Positions 27,554 through 36,376 of a stretch of DNA of 64,000 nucleotides are shown here, piece after piece. The notes under the pieces are model-generated. The model was not told the DNA's origin. It saw only the letters and a list, made by a program, of their open reading frames with translations, and did not search any database. Position numbers and translations under genes: made by a program. The stretch covers positions 1,178,001 to 1,242,000 of the forward strand of contig CP047880.1 of NCBI GenBank assembly GCA_009911715.1. Direction: 5' to 3'. The stretch comes from Methanomassiliicoccaceae archaeon DOK. Lineage in GTDB: Archaea > Thermoplasmatota > Thermoplasmata > Methanomassiliicoccales > Methanomethylophilaceae. Numbering within the stretch: position 1 is the first letter of the stretch; every line of letters starts with the position of its first letter.

Positions 27554-28021
27554 CATAATAACAATGGATGTATCTGGAGATATATCGGATTAACTGAGTA
27601 AACTCTAGATGCACAATCGTGAACACTTGGACTGAACACAATTACGTGTTAGGTTCGGGTGTTCACAATTTTTGAATGAACGGATTTTACACGACGAAGA
27701 TCGTCAAAACATATGTCAATACAGAAAATACGGCTTTCTGGATGAACACCAGGCAAACAACCATAGGATTGAGATTAGCTAGGTCCTATATTGTCTAACT
27801 GACAGTTTCACATCGACTGTTAAACACTATGAAATGCTCAAAGAACACGAAGTCATCTCTTCAAACAATTCCTATTCGTTCGTGATTGTTCTGGCGACAT
27901 CTAGACAATGATACTCATAATCTTCGTAGGCTCTTCATTCAGCTCCACTGATATGAGCCGAGACCTCTGGGCTGGCACCGTCATCCGTACTTGGAACGTC
28001 CGTCATTTCCGAGGACAAGCT
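27554..28021 (+). pseudogene. AT-rich gene-poor stretch with possible relic of a winged-helix regulator
   Basis: No intact gene is seen. Between about 27783 and 27911 the + strand encodes DSFTSTVKHYEMLKEHEVI, then a stop. This has the look of the recognition helix and wing of an ArsR/MarR-like winged-helix protein. The preceding sequence continues only in another frame, so if real it is broken and truncated. Short inverted GTGAACAC/GTGTTCAC-like arms occur at about 27618-27670. The low GC content suggests imported DNA. Confidence 0.3.
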
Positions 28022-28552
28022 CTATATGTTCTTGAAGATGCGTTCTACGGTGGATCCTTTGAGCTTGTCACCCGCCTTTTTCGTGAACTCCTTCACACCG
28101 AGAACTCTAACCTCATCGTAATAGAGCGTGTTGTTGGCAGCGTCCTTCTTACCATTGTAACGTTTCAGACAACTGGAAATAGGCACGCTCATGGCATTTG
28201 CGCTCAGTGCCGCGGTGATATCATCGCGGACATCCTGCGACACTACCCAGAGAACTTTTTTCTCTGTAGGATTCCTCTTCACGAAACCGTTGAAGAAATA
28301 TAGTGATTCCATCGCCTTACACGGCAGTTGCTCTATGATTTCCTTCAGTTTATGTTCTGTCCCCAGAGACTTGAACTCTATGAAATACGTGGTTTTTCCA
28401 CTGATACAGATGCAATCCACACTGCATGGCCTGAATCCGCGACCCTTACAGGCCCTCGCGACTACATGATCATAGTCTATGCCTACAATCCCTTCATCCA
28501 ATTCTGAGAAATCATCATGGAGATCGTCAGAGAGGAGCTTAACAGGTTTCAC
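28022..28552 (-). CDS. PD-(D/E)XK nuclease-like protein paired with ATPase
   Basis: 176 residues from a GTG (28552), 35 bp after the ATPase stop; CTGGAAG upstream may serve as RBS. The short stretch VDCICI followed by FIEFKS (D46, E59, K61) matches the D...ExK core of the PD-(D/E)XK nuclease superfamily, a strand pair ending in ExK. The rest has a Lys-rich C-terminus (KEFTKKAGDKLKG). With the upstream ATPase it forms a two-gene, AT-rich, repeat-flanked cassette, reminiscent in design of ATPase-plus-nuclease anti-phage systems. The family is not one I can name. Alternatively it could be a restriction-endonuclease-fold protein without nuclease activity. Confidence 0.6.
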   Translation of the reverse strand: MKPVKLLSDDLHDDFSELDEGIVGIDYDHVVARACKGRGFRPCSVDCICISGKTTYFIEFKSLGTEHKLKEIIEQLPCKAMESLYFFNGFVKRNPTEKKVLWVVSQDVRDDITAALSANAMSVPISSCLKRYNGKKDAANNTLYYDEVRVLGVKEFTKKAGDKLKGSTVERIFKNI

Positions 28553-28587
28553 GTCACCGGCTTCCAGATACCACTAAGCAGTACTCA

Positions 28588-29754
28588 TCACCAGAACCTC
28601 GAAGCAGTCTCCTGTATAGGGTCGGACATCTCCTGGTAGACGCTGTTCAGATTTCCACTGACATCCCTCATAACTACCTCTCCGTCATCTCCATAGGAAA
28701 GATGATAGTACCGGGCAAGATCATCGTCCCCTCTACTATTTGCTTCCACGGACATAAGCAACTGTGGACTGTGCGTGGTCATAATTATCCTGATGTTGAG
28801 GTCACGAGCCAAGATAACCAGAATGTTGCCTAGGACGTTGATCCATTGCGGGTGGAGATGGACCTCTGGTTCGTCCAGTAACAGGATCGAGCCTTCGTAG
28901 AGCTGTCCGTTGTCCACGAGCTTGCGGATAGTTCCAAATACCTTGATGCCAGACGCAACATTCCTTGGACTTAGAATATGCCCCCCGGGCGATTTGTATC
29001 TCAGACCGTTCTTGGTGTTGATGAACATTCCTGGAATGGATTCGTCCATGACCTTGTCCAACTTCTCTAAGTTAGAACGGTACGTCCCTTTCATTATGAT
29101 GTTGCCTGAGTCCATGTTGAGCAAACGCCACACGTCCGTACGGTGATTGGTACGCCTGATAGACCATATCAGGCTATCATCGACGTTGAAAGGGGAGTCA
29201 AAATATACGACGCGAGGTATGCGCCTCCTGTTTCCCTTGCAAGAGATCTCACCTCTCTTGCGAACGTTGCAGGACATCGAAGGCCCCCCTGTGATGCTTA
29301 CCGAGGCAATATTCTCTGAATCGACATTCCTGAATTGAGAAACGCTCTCAAACTCTGAATTGATTCTTCTACGGACGATTTTTCCATAAAAGTCGTCGTC
29401 CACTTTACCTTCTTTCAAATCGATAGCATATTCCAGGCTCTGCTTGTCCTGCTTATCTTCATCATCAATATGCTTGCGTAAATAATCTATGATTTCAAGA
29501 TACTCGGATTCATCGACATCTCCGAGTAGACGGCTCCGATCCTCATCCGAGTGCCTGAACATTAGCAAATCCAAGGTCTCATCGATCTGATTGTTCTTGA
29601 TGAGTTCGAAATCGCTCGGACACACCAATACCGAGTACAGAGCCTTAAGTATGGTGCTCTTGCCAGTGCTGTTCTGCCCGGAAATGACTGTGATGTTCCC
29701 GGCTATGAACTCAACTTTGCTCAGGCAACCGACATTCTTTATCGAGACCTTCAT
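28588..29754 (-). CDS. AAA/ABC-type ATPase (AAA_15/AAA_21-like), candidate defence ATPase
   Basis: 388 residues. Walker A GQNSTGKST (26-34); Walker B LLLDEPEVHLHPQW (about 300) with the typical histidines of OLD/RecF-like ATPases; H-loop TTHSPQLL (about 340). Codon use is AT-rich. The promoter is AT-rich sequence upstream (29755-29935). It is followed by the PD-(D/E)XK-like gene on the same strand, and the pair is bracketed by 173-bp direct repeats next to a recombinase. ATPases of this type act as sensors in systems such as PARIS, Septu and retron/abortive-infection cassettes; which, if any, applies here is unknown. A housekeeping role is unlikely given the genomic context (inference). Confidence 0.8.
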   Translation of the reverse strand: MKVSIKNVGCLSKVEFIAGNITVISGQNSTGKSTILKALYSVLVCPSDFELIKNNQIDETLDLLMFRHSDEDRSRLLGDVDESEYLEIIDYLRKHIDDEDKQDKQSLEYAIDLKEGKVDDDFYGKIVRRRINSEFESVSQFRNVDSENIASVSITGGPSMSCNVRKRGEISCKGNRRRIPRVVYFDSPFNVDDSLIWSIRRTNHRTDVWRLLNMDSGNIIMKGTYRSNLEKLDKVMDESIPGMFINTKNGLRYKSPGGHILSPRNVASGIKVFGTIRKLVDNGQLYEGSILLLDEPEVHLHPQWINVLGNILVILARDLNIRIIMTTHSPQLLMSVEANSRGDDDLARYYHLSYGDDGEVVMRDVSGNLNSVYQEMSDPIQETASRFW

Positions 29755-29938
29755 CGATATCTGAGCATAGCATCGTAGTCGCGGATATTATGGTATCGTA
29801 CAAACATTCGATATTATAGGAAACGTTGAGAGAACGAATAAGAATTAAAAATGTGAAATTCAAGAACTTCAATAAACATACCTTGATTCCGATGGTTTTC
29901 CAATCTCCAAAATATCGGTTTTTTATACTTCTCCCGTC
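29755..29938. other. AT-rich intergenic promoter region of the ATPase module
   Basis: No gene seen. Strongly AT-rich. Minus-strand TATA-like sequences lie within 29780-29870. The right direct repeat begins at 29939. Confidence 0.4.
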
Positions 29939-30111
29939 AATCTACCATCAGCGAGACGATTGGATCTCGTCGATGTTCTAGAGGCATGGGATGCGCCTCG
30001 AAGACGCGGATGCGCCTCGCATCCGTGTTCTCCGTCCATTCCGTTGTTTCCATGGCCATCGGCATGCTGAAATGGCTCGTCGATACCGACAAGTCCATTT
30101 CGGTCGTCGAA
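29939..30111. repeat. Long direct repeat, right copy (173 bp)
   Basis: Second copy of 27381-27553, closing the cassette just upstream of the ATPase promoter. The GC content rises immediately beyond it. Confidence 0.85.
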
Positions 30112-30162
30112 TGCCATACTACTCCAGAGAGCCTGGGTGTCTATAAAACACTCGCCAGACCG

Positions 30163-30750
30163 TCAGGAACCGCTTCGTACCTTGACGAGCACGGCGTTCA
30201 GCCAGACGGTGCCGCGGGAATCGGAGTTCAACCAGACGTCCTCGGCCGGGAGCCCAGCATCCCCCGCCATCCTGACGAGTCCATCCACGGTCATGTCCGT
30301 GTACCAGCGTCCGTCACGGATCCCCTCGAAGGTACCCTCCTTGAACGACACGTAGGCCGCCCCGCCCTTCCTGAGGGCCCTGCAGATCAATCCCAGGACG
30401 ACGGGTATCTGATCAGCCTTCAGATGGAGCAGCGAGGCGCAGGCCCAGACGCCGTCGAACTCGTCCTCGTAGTCAAGCTCCAGGAAGTCCAGGCGCCTGA
30501 CCTCCGAACCGAGATTGGACGATGCCACACGGCACATCCCCTCCGAACCGTCCACCGGCACCACCTCGCACCCTGTCTCCCTGAATGCGAGCGTGTCCCT
30601 GCCGGAGCCGCAGCCCAGGTCAAGTATCCTGGCGCCGGGATCGAGACGGGAGAGGAAGCGCCGCCTGATGTCGGAGACGTCGTTTCCGAAGGTGGATTCG
30701 GAGTATCCCTCCGGGTCCCCGTCGTAGAACGCCCTTGTGACATGTTCCAT
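30163..30750 (-). CDS. Class I SAM-dependent methyltransferase
   Basis: 195 residues. Motif I ILDLGCGSGRDT (about 41-52), the acidic ribose-binding residue in VVPVDGS, motif II/III DFLELDYEDEFDGVWACASL, then LKADQIPVV and RALRKGGAAYVSFKEG, typical of small Methyltransf_25/11 enzymes. Nothing identifies the substrate. It lies just outside the right direct repeat and has the GC-rich codon use of the chromosome, so it is probably not cassette cargo. Convergent with the cassette repeat; divergent from the DUF1847 gene. Confidence 0.85.
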   Translation of the reverse strand: MEHVTRAFYDGDPEGYSESTFGNDVSDIRRRFLSRLDPGARILDLGCGSGRDTLAFRETGCEVVPVDGSEGMCRVASSNLGSEVRRLDFLELDYEDEFDGVWACASLLHLKADQIPVVLGLICRALRKGGAAYVSFKEGTFEGIRDGRWYTDMTVDGLVRMAGDAGLPAEDVWLNSDSRGTVWLNAVLVKVRSGS

Positions 30751-30809
30751 GCACCCGTATCTACGGCATTACACAAATCATCATATGCGGAGACCCCCTC
30801 GGAGACCCC

Positions 30810-31442
30810 ATGACCGATGAGAGGCGCTCGTGCGTGGACTGCGGAACGAAGGGTTGCGACGGCAAGGGCGCGAAGCGCCCGGATTTCTGCCTGACCGACA
30901 ACATGCCCGAGGGGCTCCTCGAGGAATCGCTGTCCCATTACGCCGAGGGCGAGGAGGCGGACATCCTCAGGACGGCCGCGACGGTGGAGCACGACGGATA
31001 TCTCAGATGGTGCCGGGTGCAGGAGACGATCGAGTTCGCCAGGCGCATGGGCTATAGGAGGATCGGCATCGCCACTTGCGTCGGCCTCCTGAACGAGTCC
31101 AGGACCCTGGCCAGGATCCTCCGCTCCCACGGGTTCGAGGTGTTCGGCGCCGGATGCAAGGCGGGCATGGTACTCAAGACGGACGTCGGCATCGACCCCG
31201 AATGCTGCGAGGTCGGGCCCAACACATGCAACCCGATCCTCCAGGCGGAGGTCCTGAACCACGAGGAAACCGACCTGAACATCATGATGGGGCTCTGCGT
31301 TGGACACGACTGCCTGTTCTACCGCCATTCCGAGGCCCCCGTCACCACGCTTGTCGCCAAGGACAGGGTGCTGGCCAACAACCCCGCCGGGGCCCTGTAC
31401 ACCGCGAACTCCTACTACAGGAGACTCGAGGGCGACCGGTGA
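30810..31442 (+). CDS. DUF1847 family Cys-rich metal-binding protein
   Basis: 210 residues. The N-terminus has a zinc/metal-site signature SCVDCGTKGC (8-17). Further conserved cysteines follow in GIATCVGLLNE, GAGCKAGM, ECCEVGPNTCNP and GLCVGHDC. This pattern matches DUF1847, found in anaerobes and methanogens; function unknown, sometimes described as metal-binding. It ends with LEGDR. The promoter region shared with the methyltransferase is only 60 bp. A redox or metal-storage role is only a guess. Confidence 0.85.
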   Translation: MTDERRSCVDCGTKGCDGKGAKRPDFCLTDNMPEGLLEESLSHYAEGEEADILRTAATVEHDGYLRWCRVQETIEFARRMGYRRIGIATCVGLLNESRTLARILRSHGFEVFGAGCKAGMVLKTDVGIDPECCEVGPNTCNPILQAEVLNHEETDLNIMMGLCVGHDCLFYRHSEAPVTTLVAKDRVLANNPAGALYTANSYYRRLEGDR

Positions 31443-31497
31443 GACGCGTTGCGGAAACAACGAGCCCCTTATCTGCATCGGACCGCGTGATTACCGC

Positions 31498-31800
31498 ATG
31501 GCCGGTAGACAATCAGTGACCGCACGCGAGAAGAATACCGTGGAGACCATGGTCGGCATGTACTGCCGCGGTGTCCACGGCATGAGGGACGGCCTGTGTC
31601 CGGAATGCTCCGAACTCCTCGGGTACGCCTTCGGCAGAATAGACTCGTGCCCGCTCCGCGACAGAAAGGTGAGATGCTCGAAATGCGAGATCCACTGCTA
31701 CAGCCCCGAGATGCGCGAACGCATAAGGGCAGTCATGAGATACAGCGGGCCGAGGATGCTGACGCATCCGGTGATGGCCCTCAGGCACCTCCTCTCCTGA
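31498..31800 (+). CDS. YgbA-like (nitrous oxide-stimulated promoter) family protein
   Basis: 100 residues from the ATG at 31498. The pattern MVGMYCRGVHG, LCPECSELLGYA, CPLRD, CSKCEIHCYSPEMRE and VMRYSGPRML matches the short Cys-rich YgbA family, associated in bacteria with nitrosative stress. Seven cysteines in C, CxxC, C and CxxCxxxxC spacing suggest a Zn or Fe-S site. It is short and complete, with a strong bidirectional terminator immediately after. A role in nitrosative or metal stress in this organism is inferred. Confidence 0.8.
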   Translation: MAGRQSVTAREKNTVETMVGMYCRGVHGMRDGLCPECSELLGYAFGRIDSCPLRDRKVRCSKCEIHCYSPEMRERIRAVMRYSGPRMLTHPVMALRHLLS

Positions 31801-31807
31801 GGGAAGA

Positions 31808-31835
31808 ACGGCCGCCGCCCGAAGGCGGCGTAATT
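31808..31835. terminator. Bidirectional terminator between convergent genes
   Basis: GCCGCC (31811-31816) pairs with GGCGGC (31824-31829) around GCCCGAA; it sits between the YgbA-like gene and the convergent LRR gene. Confidence 0.55.
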
Positions 31836-31841
31836 TGTTTC

Positions 31842-33533
31842 TCAGGCCTTGATCTTCCTGACGGAGATCGCCAGGAAGATGATGCCGAGCACGATGGCGA
31901 CGACGACCCAAATCAGGGCGTCGCCCAGGAGCTCGTTCGTGCTCCTGATGCCGTAGTTCTTGTACTCGTCGTAGGTGACCGTGACACCGTCCCCGAAGGC
32001 GCTCTCTGCGAAGGGCTCCAGGTCGGTGAAGATCTCGACGGACACGGGCTCGCCGCCGTCGCTCAGGTCGAACGCTCCGTCGGCGACGGTCAGCTCGGTC
32101 GAGGCGATAAGGATCTCCCTGATGCCGGAGCAGCCTGCGAACACGCCCTCGCCGATCGCAGTGACGGATGCGGGTATGTCGACCATGGTGAGGTTGAGCG
32201 AATGGTCGAAGGCCGCCGCGGAGATGCTTGTCACGCCCTCCGGGACCTCGTACGACGTCGCGGTGGAAGCTGCGGGATACTTCAGAAGAGCATTCCCTCC
32301 GTTTCCGAATAGAACACCGTCGACGGATGAGAACGCTGTGCTCCCTTCGGCGACATTGATCGTGGTCAAGGACGGACATGACTCCATGACACGGTCTCCA
32401 AGGGTCCTGAGGGACGCCGGGAGGGTCACGGATGCGAGCGACGGACAGTCCGCCAATGCAGAATCCCCGATTGAAGTCACGCCCTCGGGGAATGATATGG
32501 CGGTCAGACCTGTGGACTGGAACGCTCCCGTCCCGACAGTCTCGAGACCGTCCTCGGCGAAGTTGACCTTGGACAGCGAGGTGCATCCGGAGAACGCTCC
32601 GGCAGGGATGTCATCGATGCCAGTCGACAGAGTGACCTCTGTCAGTGATCTGCAGTCGGAGAAGGCGGAATCTCCGAGTGACGTAACACTGTCTGGAAGT
32701 TCGACGGTTCTGACACCGGAGGCGGAAAACGCGTTTGCGCCTATGGTGCGAACGGTGTCGGGTATGGCGATGTCCCTAAGGACCGTGCATCCGGAGAAGG
32801 CGGAATCGCCGATGGATGTCGTCCTGTCGGGGATGACGAACGACTCGAGAACGGAGCATCCGCTGAACACACTGTCCCCTATTGTGTGGTTGTTCGTCCC
32901 CGTGGGAGCCCACGTCACGGTCTTGAGCGAGGTGCATCCGGAGAATACAGATTCCCCAAGATTTCTCACCCCGGGCGAGATGGTCACTTCCTCGAGAGAT
33001 GTGCATCCGGAGAAGGCGGAATCTCCGAGACTGGTCACATGAGAGCCCATGCTCACAGATGTGATGGCAGTTCCCTCGAACGCATTGGCACCGATGGTCA
33101 CGAGAGCATCTGGCAGATTGATTGTCGACAGCTTGGAACCAGCGAACGCGCCAGCACCAATCGTCTCCAGAGAGCTGGGGAACGTAACAGTCGTCACTCC
33201 GGAACCAGAGAAAGCGTTGGCTCCTATCGATTCGATGTGAGTGGCCCTGGACATGTCCACTGTTGTGAGATTGGCCTTGTCCTTGAACGCCTCTGCCGAT
33301 ATGGATATGATTGTGTATGTCCTGTTATTGTAATTTACCGTGTCGGATATCGTGATCTCAGATGAATCACCCTCCCATCCGACCACGGTAACATTGGTTG
33401 TGCTGCTCCCGACTGTCTCGTACTGGAATCCTCCGGAGGTGAACTCCACCGCCGACGAGTCCTCCGACACGAGAGTCACCGCTACCAGAGCGATGACCGC
33501 CGCGAGCGCGATTGCCTTGATCGTCGTGTTCAT
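31842..33533 (-). CDS. BspA-like leucine-rich-repeat (LRR_5) surface protein
   Basis: 563 residues. Signal peptide at 1-28 (IKAIALAAVIALVAVTLV then SSA). At least fifteen ~23-residue repeats of the LRR_5/BspA type follow, with the recurring pattern IG(D/A)xAFSGCxxLxxVTxPxx (for example LGDSAFSGCTSLEEVTISPG). Near the end a spacer leads to one transmembrane helix (ALIWVVVAIVLGIIFLAI) and the tail SVRKIKA. Such proteins mediate adhesion and co-aggregation in oral and gut microbes; here membrane-tethered display is inferred. The internal DNA repeats (CATCCGGAGAA-type on the + strand, about every 69 bp) give scope for slippage or recombination. Confidence 0.9.
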   Translation of the reverse strand: MNTTIKAIALAAVIALVAVTLVSEDSSAVEFTSGGFQYETVGSSTTNVTVVGWEGDSSEITISDTVNYNNRTYTIISISAEAFKDKANLTTVDMSRATHIESIGANAFSGSGVTTVTFPSSLETIGAGAFAGSKLSTINLPDALVTIGANAFEGTAITSVSMGSHVTSLGDSAFSGCTSLEEVTISPGVRNLGESVFSGCTSLKTVTWAPTGTNNHTIGDSVFSGCSVLESFVIPDRTTSIGDSAFSGCTVLRDIAIPDTVRTIGANAFSASGVRTVELPDSVTSLGDSAFSDCRSLTEVTLSTGIDDIPAGAFSGCTSLSKVNFAEDGLETVGTGAFQSTGLTAISFPEGVTSIGDSALADCPSLASVTLPASLRTLGDRVMESCPSLTTINVAEGSTAFSSVDGVLFGNGGNALLKYPAASTATSYEVPEGVTSISAAAFDHSLNLTMVDIPASVTAIGEGVFAGCSGIREILIASTELTVADGAFDLSDGGEPVSVEIFTDLEPFAESAFGDGVTVTYDEYKNYGIRSTNELLGDALIWVVVAIVLGIIFLAISVRKIKA

Positions 33534-33551
33534 GAGAATCTGGACGTGTAA

Positions 33552-33926
33552 TCACGTGCGCGATATAGAACTGATGCGCCCTCGGTCGGCCTCGCGGCAC
33601 CTGTCGAGGACGATCTCGTCCGCGTGGACGGAGTCGCCCATCCTCTTCGACATCATGCCAAGCTCCATCGACGCTGCATAGACGACCCCCATGGGCACCA
33701 GGCATGTCGCCGTCAGCGGGTCGCGGACTCCCTCCCTGTTGACTACGCTGTGCGCGAAGTCGATGACGTCCATCTCCGTCATCCTCGTCAGACGCTCCGC
33801 GTACCTCCTGACGTTCTCGCAGTCCGACTCGATGGAGACATCCAGGTCGCCGTCGTCCCTCCTTGTCACAGAGACCCTGGCGGTCCTGCTGCAGGTGTTC
33901 ATGTTGACGTATATGACGGAGGTCAT
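33552..33926 (-). CDS. Small Cys-containing protein, DUF6951-like
   Basis: 124 residues from the ATG at 33926. TTTAA at about 33952-33957 lies about 25-30 bp upstream, favouring a leaderless start over the upstream GTG. The layout (VNMNTC..., then VSIESDCENVRRYAERL..., a helical middle and CLVPMGVVYAASMELGM) resembles a small archaeal family annotated DUF6951 in methanogens; the assignment is from memory of the motif order. Function unknown. It is separated by only 18 bp from the LRR gene and may be cotranscribed with it. Confidence 0.65.
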   Translation of the reverse strand: MTSVIYVNMNTCSRTARVSVTRRDDGDLDVSIESDCENVRRYAERLTRMTEMDVIDFAHSVVNREGVRDPLTATCLVPMGVVYAASMELGMMSKRMGDSVHADEIVLDRCREADRGRISSISRT

Positions 33927-33962
33927 AGAAACATGACCTGCGGGGGACACGTTAAAGGTTCC

Positions 33963-35306
33963 TCAGCTCCCCGACATGATCCTGTCCACCGCCCTGCCGA
34001 TCCAGTCCCTCTCGGAGAGGGCGTGCTGGTGCATGTATGAGCCGATGGAGTTCCCCCTCACGAGGCCGTCCATTTTATCGGCGATGCCCTGGCCCCTCCT
34101 CACGGAGAAGCCGAACTCGGCGCCTCCCAGGGGGAATACGTCGGAGTAGTGGTACTCGTGGCCGCGGACAGTGCCGGAGAACGCCGGGTTAGACGGCTCC
34201 GCGTCGGCGATAACGTACGTGGGTCCGTGGCGGACGCCGGTCATCCTGGCCTCGGCGTCGAACACCCCGGCCATGGGATGGACCGCACCGTCCTTGTCGG
34301 TGATGGACCTGCACATGCTCATGAGACCACCGCACTCCCCGATGACCATCCTGCCGTTCCCGGCCTCGGCCCTGAGGCCCTCCAGGAAGTCTGTGTTGGC
34401 GGAGAGCATCTCCGCGTGGAGCTCGGGGTATCCCCCGCCCAGGTAGTAGAGGTCCGCGTCGGGAAGGGGATCGCCGTCAGTTGGGCGGAACGTGGTCACA
34501 TCGAACCCGGAGGCCTCCAGGCACTCGATGTTCTCCCTGTAGTAGAAGCAGTACGAGTCGTCCATGGGGACCGCCGCCCTCAGGCCGCAGTCCCTCTGCG
34601 TGTACGGGGACGCGGTGGGCAGCTCCGACGGGCACGACTCGGCTATGTCGAGGACCCTGTCCAGGTCGATCGGCTCGGTGAGCTCCTGCAGGGGCGTGAT
34701 CTCCCTCTCCGCGAAGCTCCTCAGAGTCTTGAGGCCCAGGTATCTCTGCTCCAGCGCCTTGTCCGGGTTCTTCGGGATCATCCCCACCAGCTGCACGTCT
34801 GGGCAATAGCGCTCCATTGCCGTGCGCAGCTTGTCGCTGTGCTGCCTCCCGGACACGTTGTTCAGAATGACGCCGGCGATGCGGACGTCGGGGTCGAAGG
34901 CCCTGAAGCCGTTGACGATCGCCGCGGCGCTCCTGGTGAGCGAGCGGGCGTCGATGATGAGGATCACCGGGAAACCCAGGAGCTTGGCGAGGTACGCGGT
35001 GGAGCCTATGTCCTCATCCCCCCTCAGGCCCTCGTAGAGGCCCCTGACGCCCTCCACGACGCATATGTCGGCGTCCCTGGACGCGTACCCCACCAGGTTG
35101 CGGATGGTGCCGTCGTCCATCAGGAAGGAGTCGAGGTTCCTCGACCTCCTGCCGGTGGCGGCGGTGTGGTACATGGGGTCGATGAAGTCGGGGCCGGCCT
35201 TGAACGCCTGGACCGTCATTGACTTGGACAGCCTGGACATGAGCCCCGTGGTGATGGACGTCTTGCCGACGCCGCTGCCCGTGCCGGCCAGGACCACGCC
35301 CTTCAT
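33963..35306 (-). CDS. cfbB: Ni-sirohydrochlorin a,c-diamide synthase
   Basis: 447 residues from the ATG at 35306, whose ATGA overlaps the cfbD stop. The N-terminal P-loop domain has GTGSGVGKTS (8-17), KAGPDFIDPMYH and VVEGVRGLYEG. The C-terminal class I glutaminase-like half has YLGGGYPELHAEM and the catalytic cysteine in IGECGGLMSM. This is the CobB/CbiA fold; its position as last gene of the F430 operon, together with a separate CbiA in the cobalamin operon, assigns the F430 reaction. It uses ATP and glutamine to amidate the a and c acetates of Ni-sirohydrochlorin. Cytoplasmic. Confidence 0.93.
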   Translation of the reverse strand: MKGVVLAGTGSGVGKTSITTGLMSRLSKSMTVQAFKAGPDFIDPMYHTAATGRRSRNLDSFLMDDGTIRNLVGYASRDADICVVEGVRGLYEGLRGDEDIGSTAYLAKLLGFPVILIIDARSLTRSAAAIVNGFRAFDPDVRIAGVILNNVSGRQHSDKLRTAMERYCPDVQLVGMIPKNPDKALEQRYLGLKTLRSFAEREITPLQELTEPIDLDRVLDIAESCPSELPTASPYTQRDCGLRAAVPMDDSYCFYYRENIECLEASGFDVTTFRPTDGDPLPDADLYYLGGGYPELHAEMLSANTDFLEGLRAEAGNGRMVIGECGGLMSMCRSITDKDGAVHPMAGVFDAEARMTGVRHGPTYVIADAEPSNPAFSGTVRGHEYHYSDVFPLGGAEFGFSVRRGQGIADKMDGLVRGNSIGSYMHQHALSERDWIGRAVDRIMSGS

Positions 35307-36376
35307 TCCAGCATCTCCCTCAGCGTGTCCGCCGTCTCCAGCGGGACGATGGAGTGGGCGCCCATGACCATGGTGTGGGAGGAGATCTCCCCTACCGCCC
35401 AGCGGCACCCCTGGTTGAGATAGTTTGCCAGCTGCCTGGGCTGGTCCGTGATGAGGATGTCGTCCTCCCCCATGCCGGGGTATGCGTGGCATATCCCCAG
35501 GATGATCGTGAGGTCTGGTCCGAACCCGTCCACGGCCTCCTTCATCCTGTCGCCGACGATGGCGTACTCGTCGAGCCCGCCGATCAGCCTGTCGATGGTG
35601 ACACCCTTGGATGCCAGGTCGGCGGTGATCTCGGCGCAGTAGTTCCTGATCCTCGGGAGTCCCTTGTCGGGCTCCATGTTGGCGACGAACAGCGTCTCCC
35701 CTCCGAGCCTCCTCCTGGCACGGTCCACCGCCTCGAACATGTCCGCGAAGCGGTAGGCCAGCTCCTTCTTGGCGTCCATGACCACCGCGACCCTGCCGCC
35801 TCCGGAGAGGACGTCGACTATCCTCCTGCACACGTGCATCTTCGTGGGGCTCACGGCGGGCTGGATGTAGTCCTTCGAGGCCATGCCGACGTTCTTCTCC
35901 AGCCTGGTGGCCGCCTTCATCAGAGATATCTGGCGGTCGCACTCCTCCTTGTCGATGACGTCGGCGTCCCTGGCGGCCTCGAGGGCCCTGATGGCCCCGC
36001 GGGTGTTGTCGCCCATGCACCCGTGGCAGTCCACAGGAAACACGTTGGCGTCGATGCCGGCGCGCTTTATCGATTTGGCCATGTCCTCGCCGATGATCAT
36101 GCTGGCACATGTCCCGACGACGGCCACGGTCCTCGGGTGGAACTTCTCCTCCACCTGCCTGAGCGTGTTGATGAGGGGCTCCTCCCCTCCGAACACCAGG
36201 TCGTTGTCCCTCATGCCGGAGGTGACGACCCTCACGTTGGCGTCCTCCAGAGGCCTGGATGCCATGAAGCAGCAGCCTGACGGCCCGTGCTCCACGATGA
36301 CGTCCACGTCCATGTCGCGCAGCGTGTACATCGCGGCGACTATGGGGTTCGGACGGGGATGGATGACGTTCCTCAC
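35303..36376 (-). CDS. cfbD: Ni-sirohydrochlorin a,c-diamide reductive cyclase, NifD-like subunit
   Basis: 357 residues of the nitrogenase component 1 type. Cysteines in GPSGCC (C35, C36), VGTCAS (C90) and DCHGC (C117, C120) are placed for the Fe-S cluster of CfbD. It is shorter than NifD, as expected for CfbD, a homodimer that works with CfbC. It performs the six-electron reduction and gamma-lactam ring closure giving 15,17(3)-seco-F430-17(3)-acid. It overlaps cfbE upstream and cfbB downstream by 4 bases each (ATGA), showing translational coupling within the operon. Confidence 0.94.
   Translation of the reverse strand: MRNVIHPRPNPIVAAMYTLRDMDVDVIVEHGPSGCCFMASRPLEDANVRVVTSGMRDNDLVFGGEEPLINTLRQVEEKFHPRTVAVVGTCASMIIGEDMAKSIKRAGIDANVFPVDCHGCMGDNTRGAIRALEAARDADVIDKEECDRQISLMKAATRLEKNVGMASKDYIQPAVSPTKMHVCRRIVDVLSGGGRVAVVMDAKKELAYRFADMFEAVDRARRRLGGETLFVANMEPDKGLPRIRNYCAEITADLASKGVTIDRLIGGLDEYAIVGDRMKEAVDGFGPDLTIILGICHAYPGMGEDDILITDQPRQLANYLNQGCRWAVGEISSHTMVMGAHSIVPLETADTLREMLE

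Noticed and set aside
27365-27556. 63-codon minus-strand frame present in both copies of the direct repeat
   Set aside because: The two copies differ by amino-acid-changing substitutions in so short a stretch, no RBS or TATA box is clear, and the product looks like no known fold; treated as part of a DNA repeat.
31842-33533. CRISPR-like periodic repeats in the LRR gene
   Set aside because: The ~69-bp period matches 23-residue BspA LRR codons and sits in an open reading frame; there are no conserved spacers or leader.
33963-36110. Extended upstream frame of cfbB reaching 36110
   Set aside because: The extra N-terminal part is Arg/His/Gly-rich, antiparallel to nothing known and overlaps cfbD; the ATGA-coupled start at 35306 begins the conserved P-loop protein.
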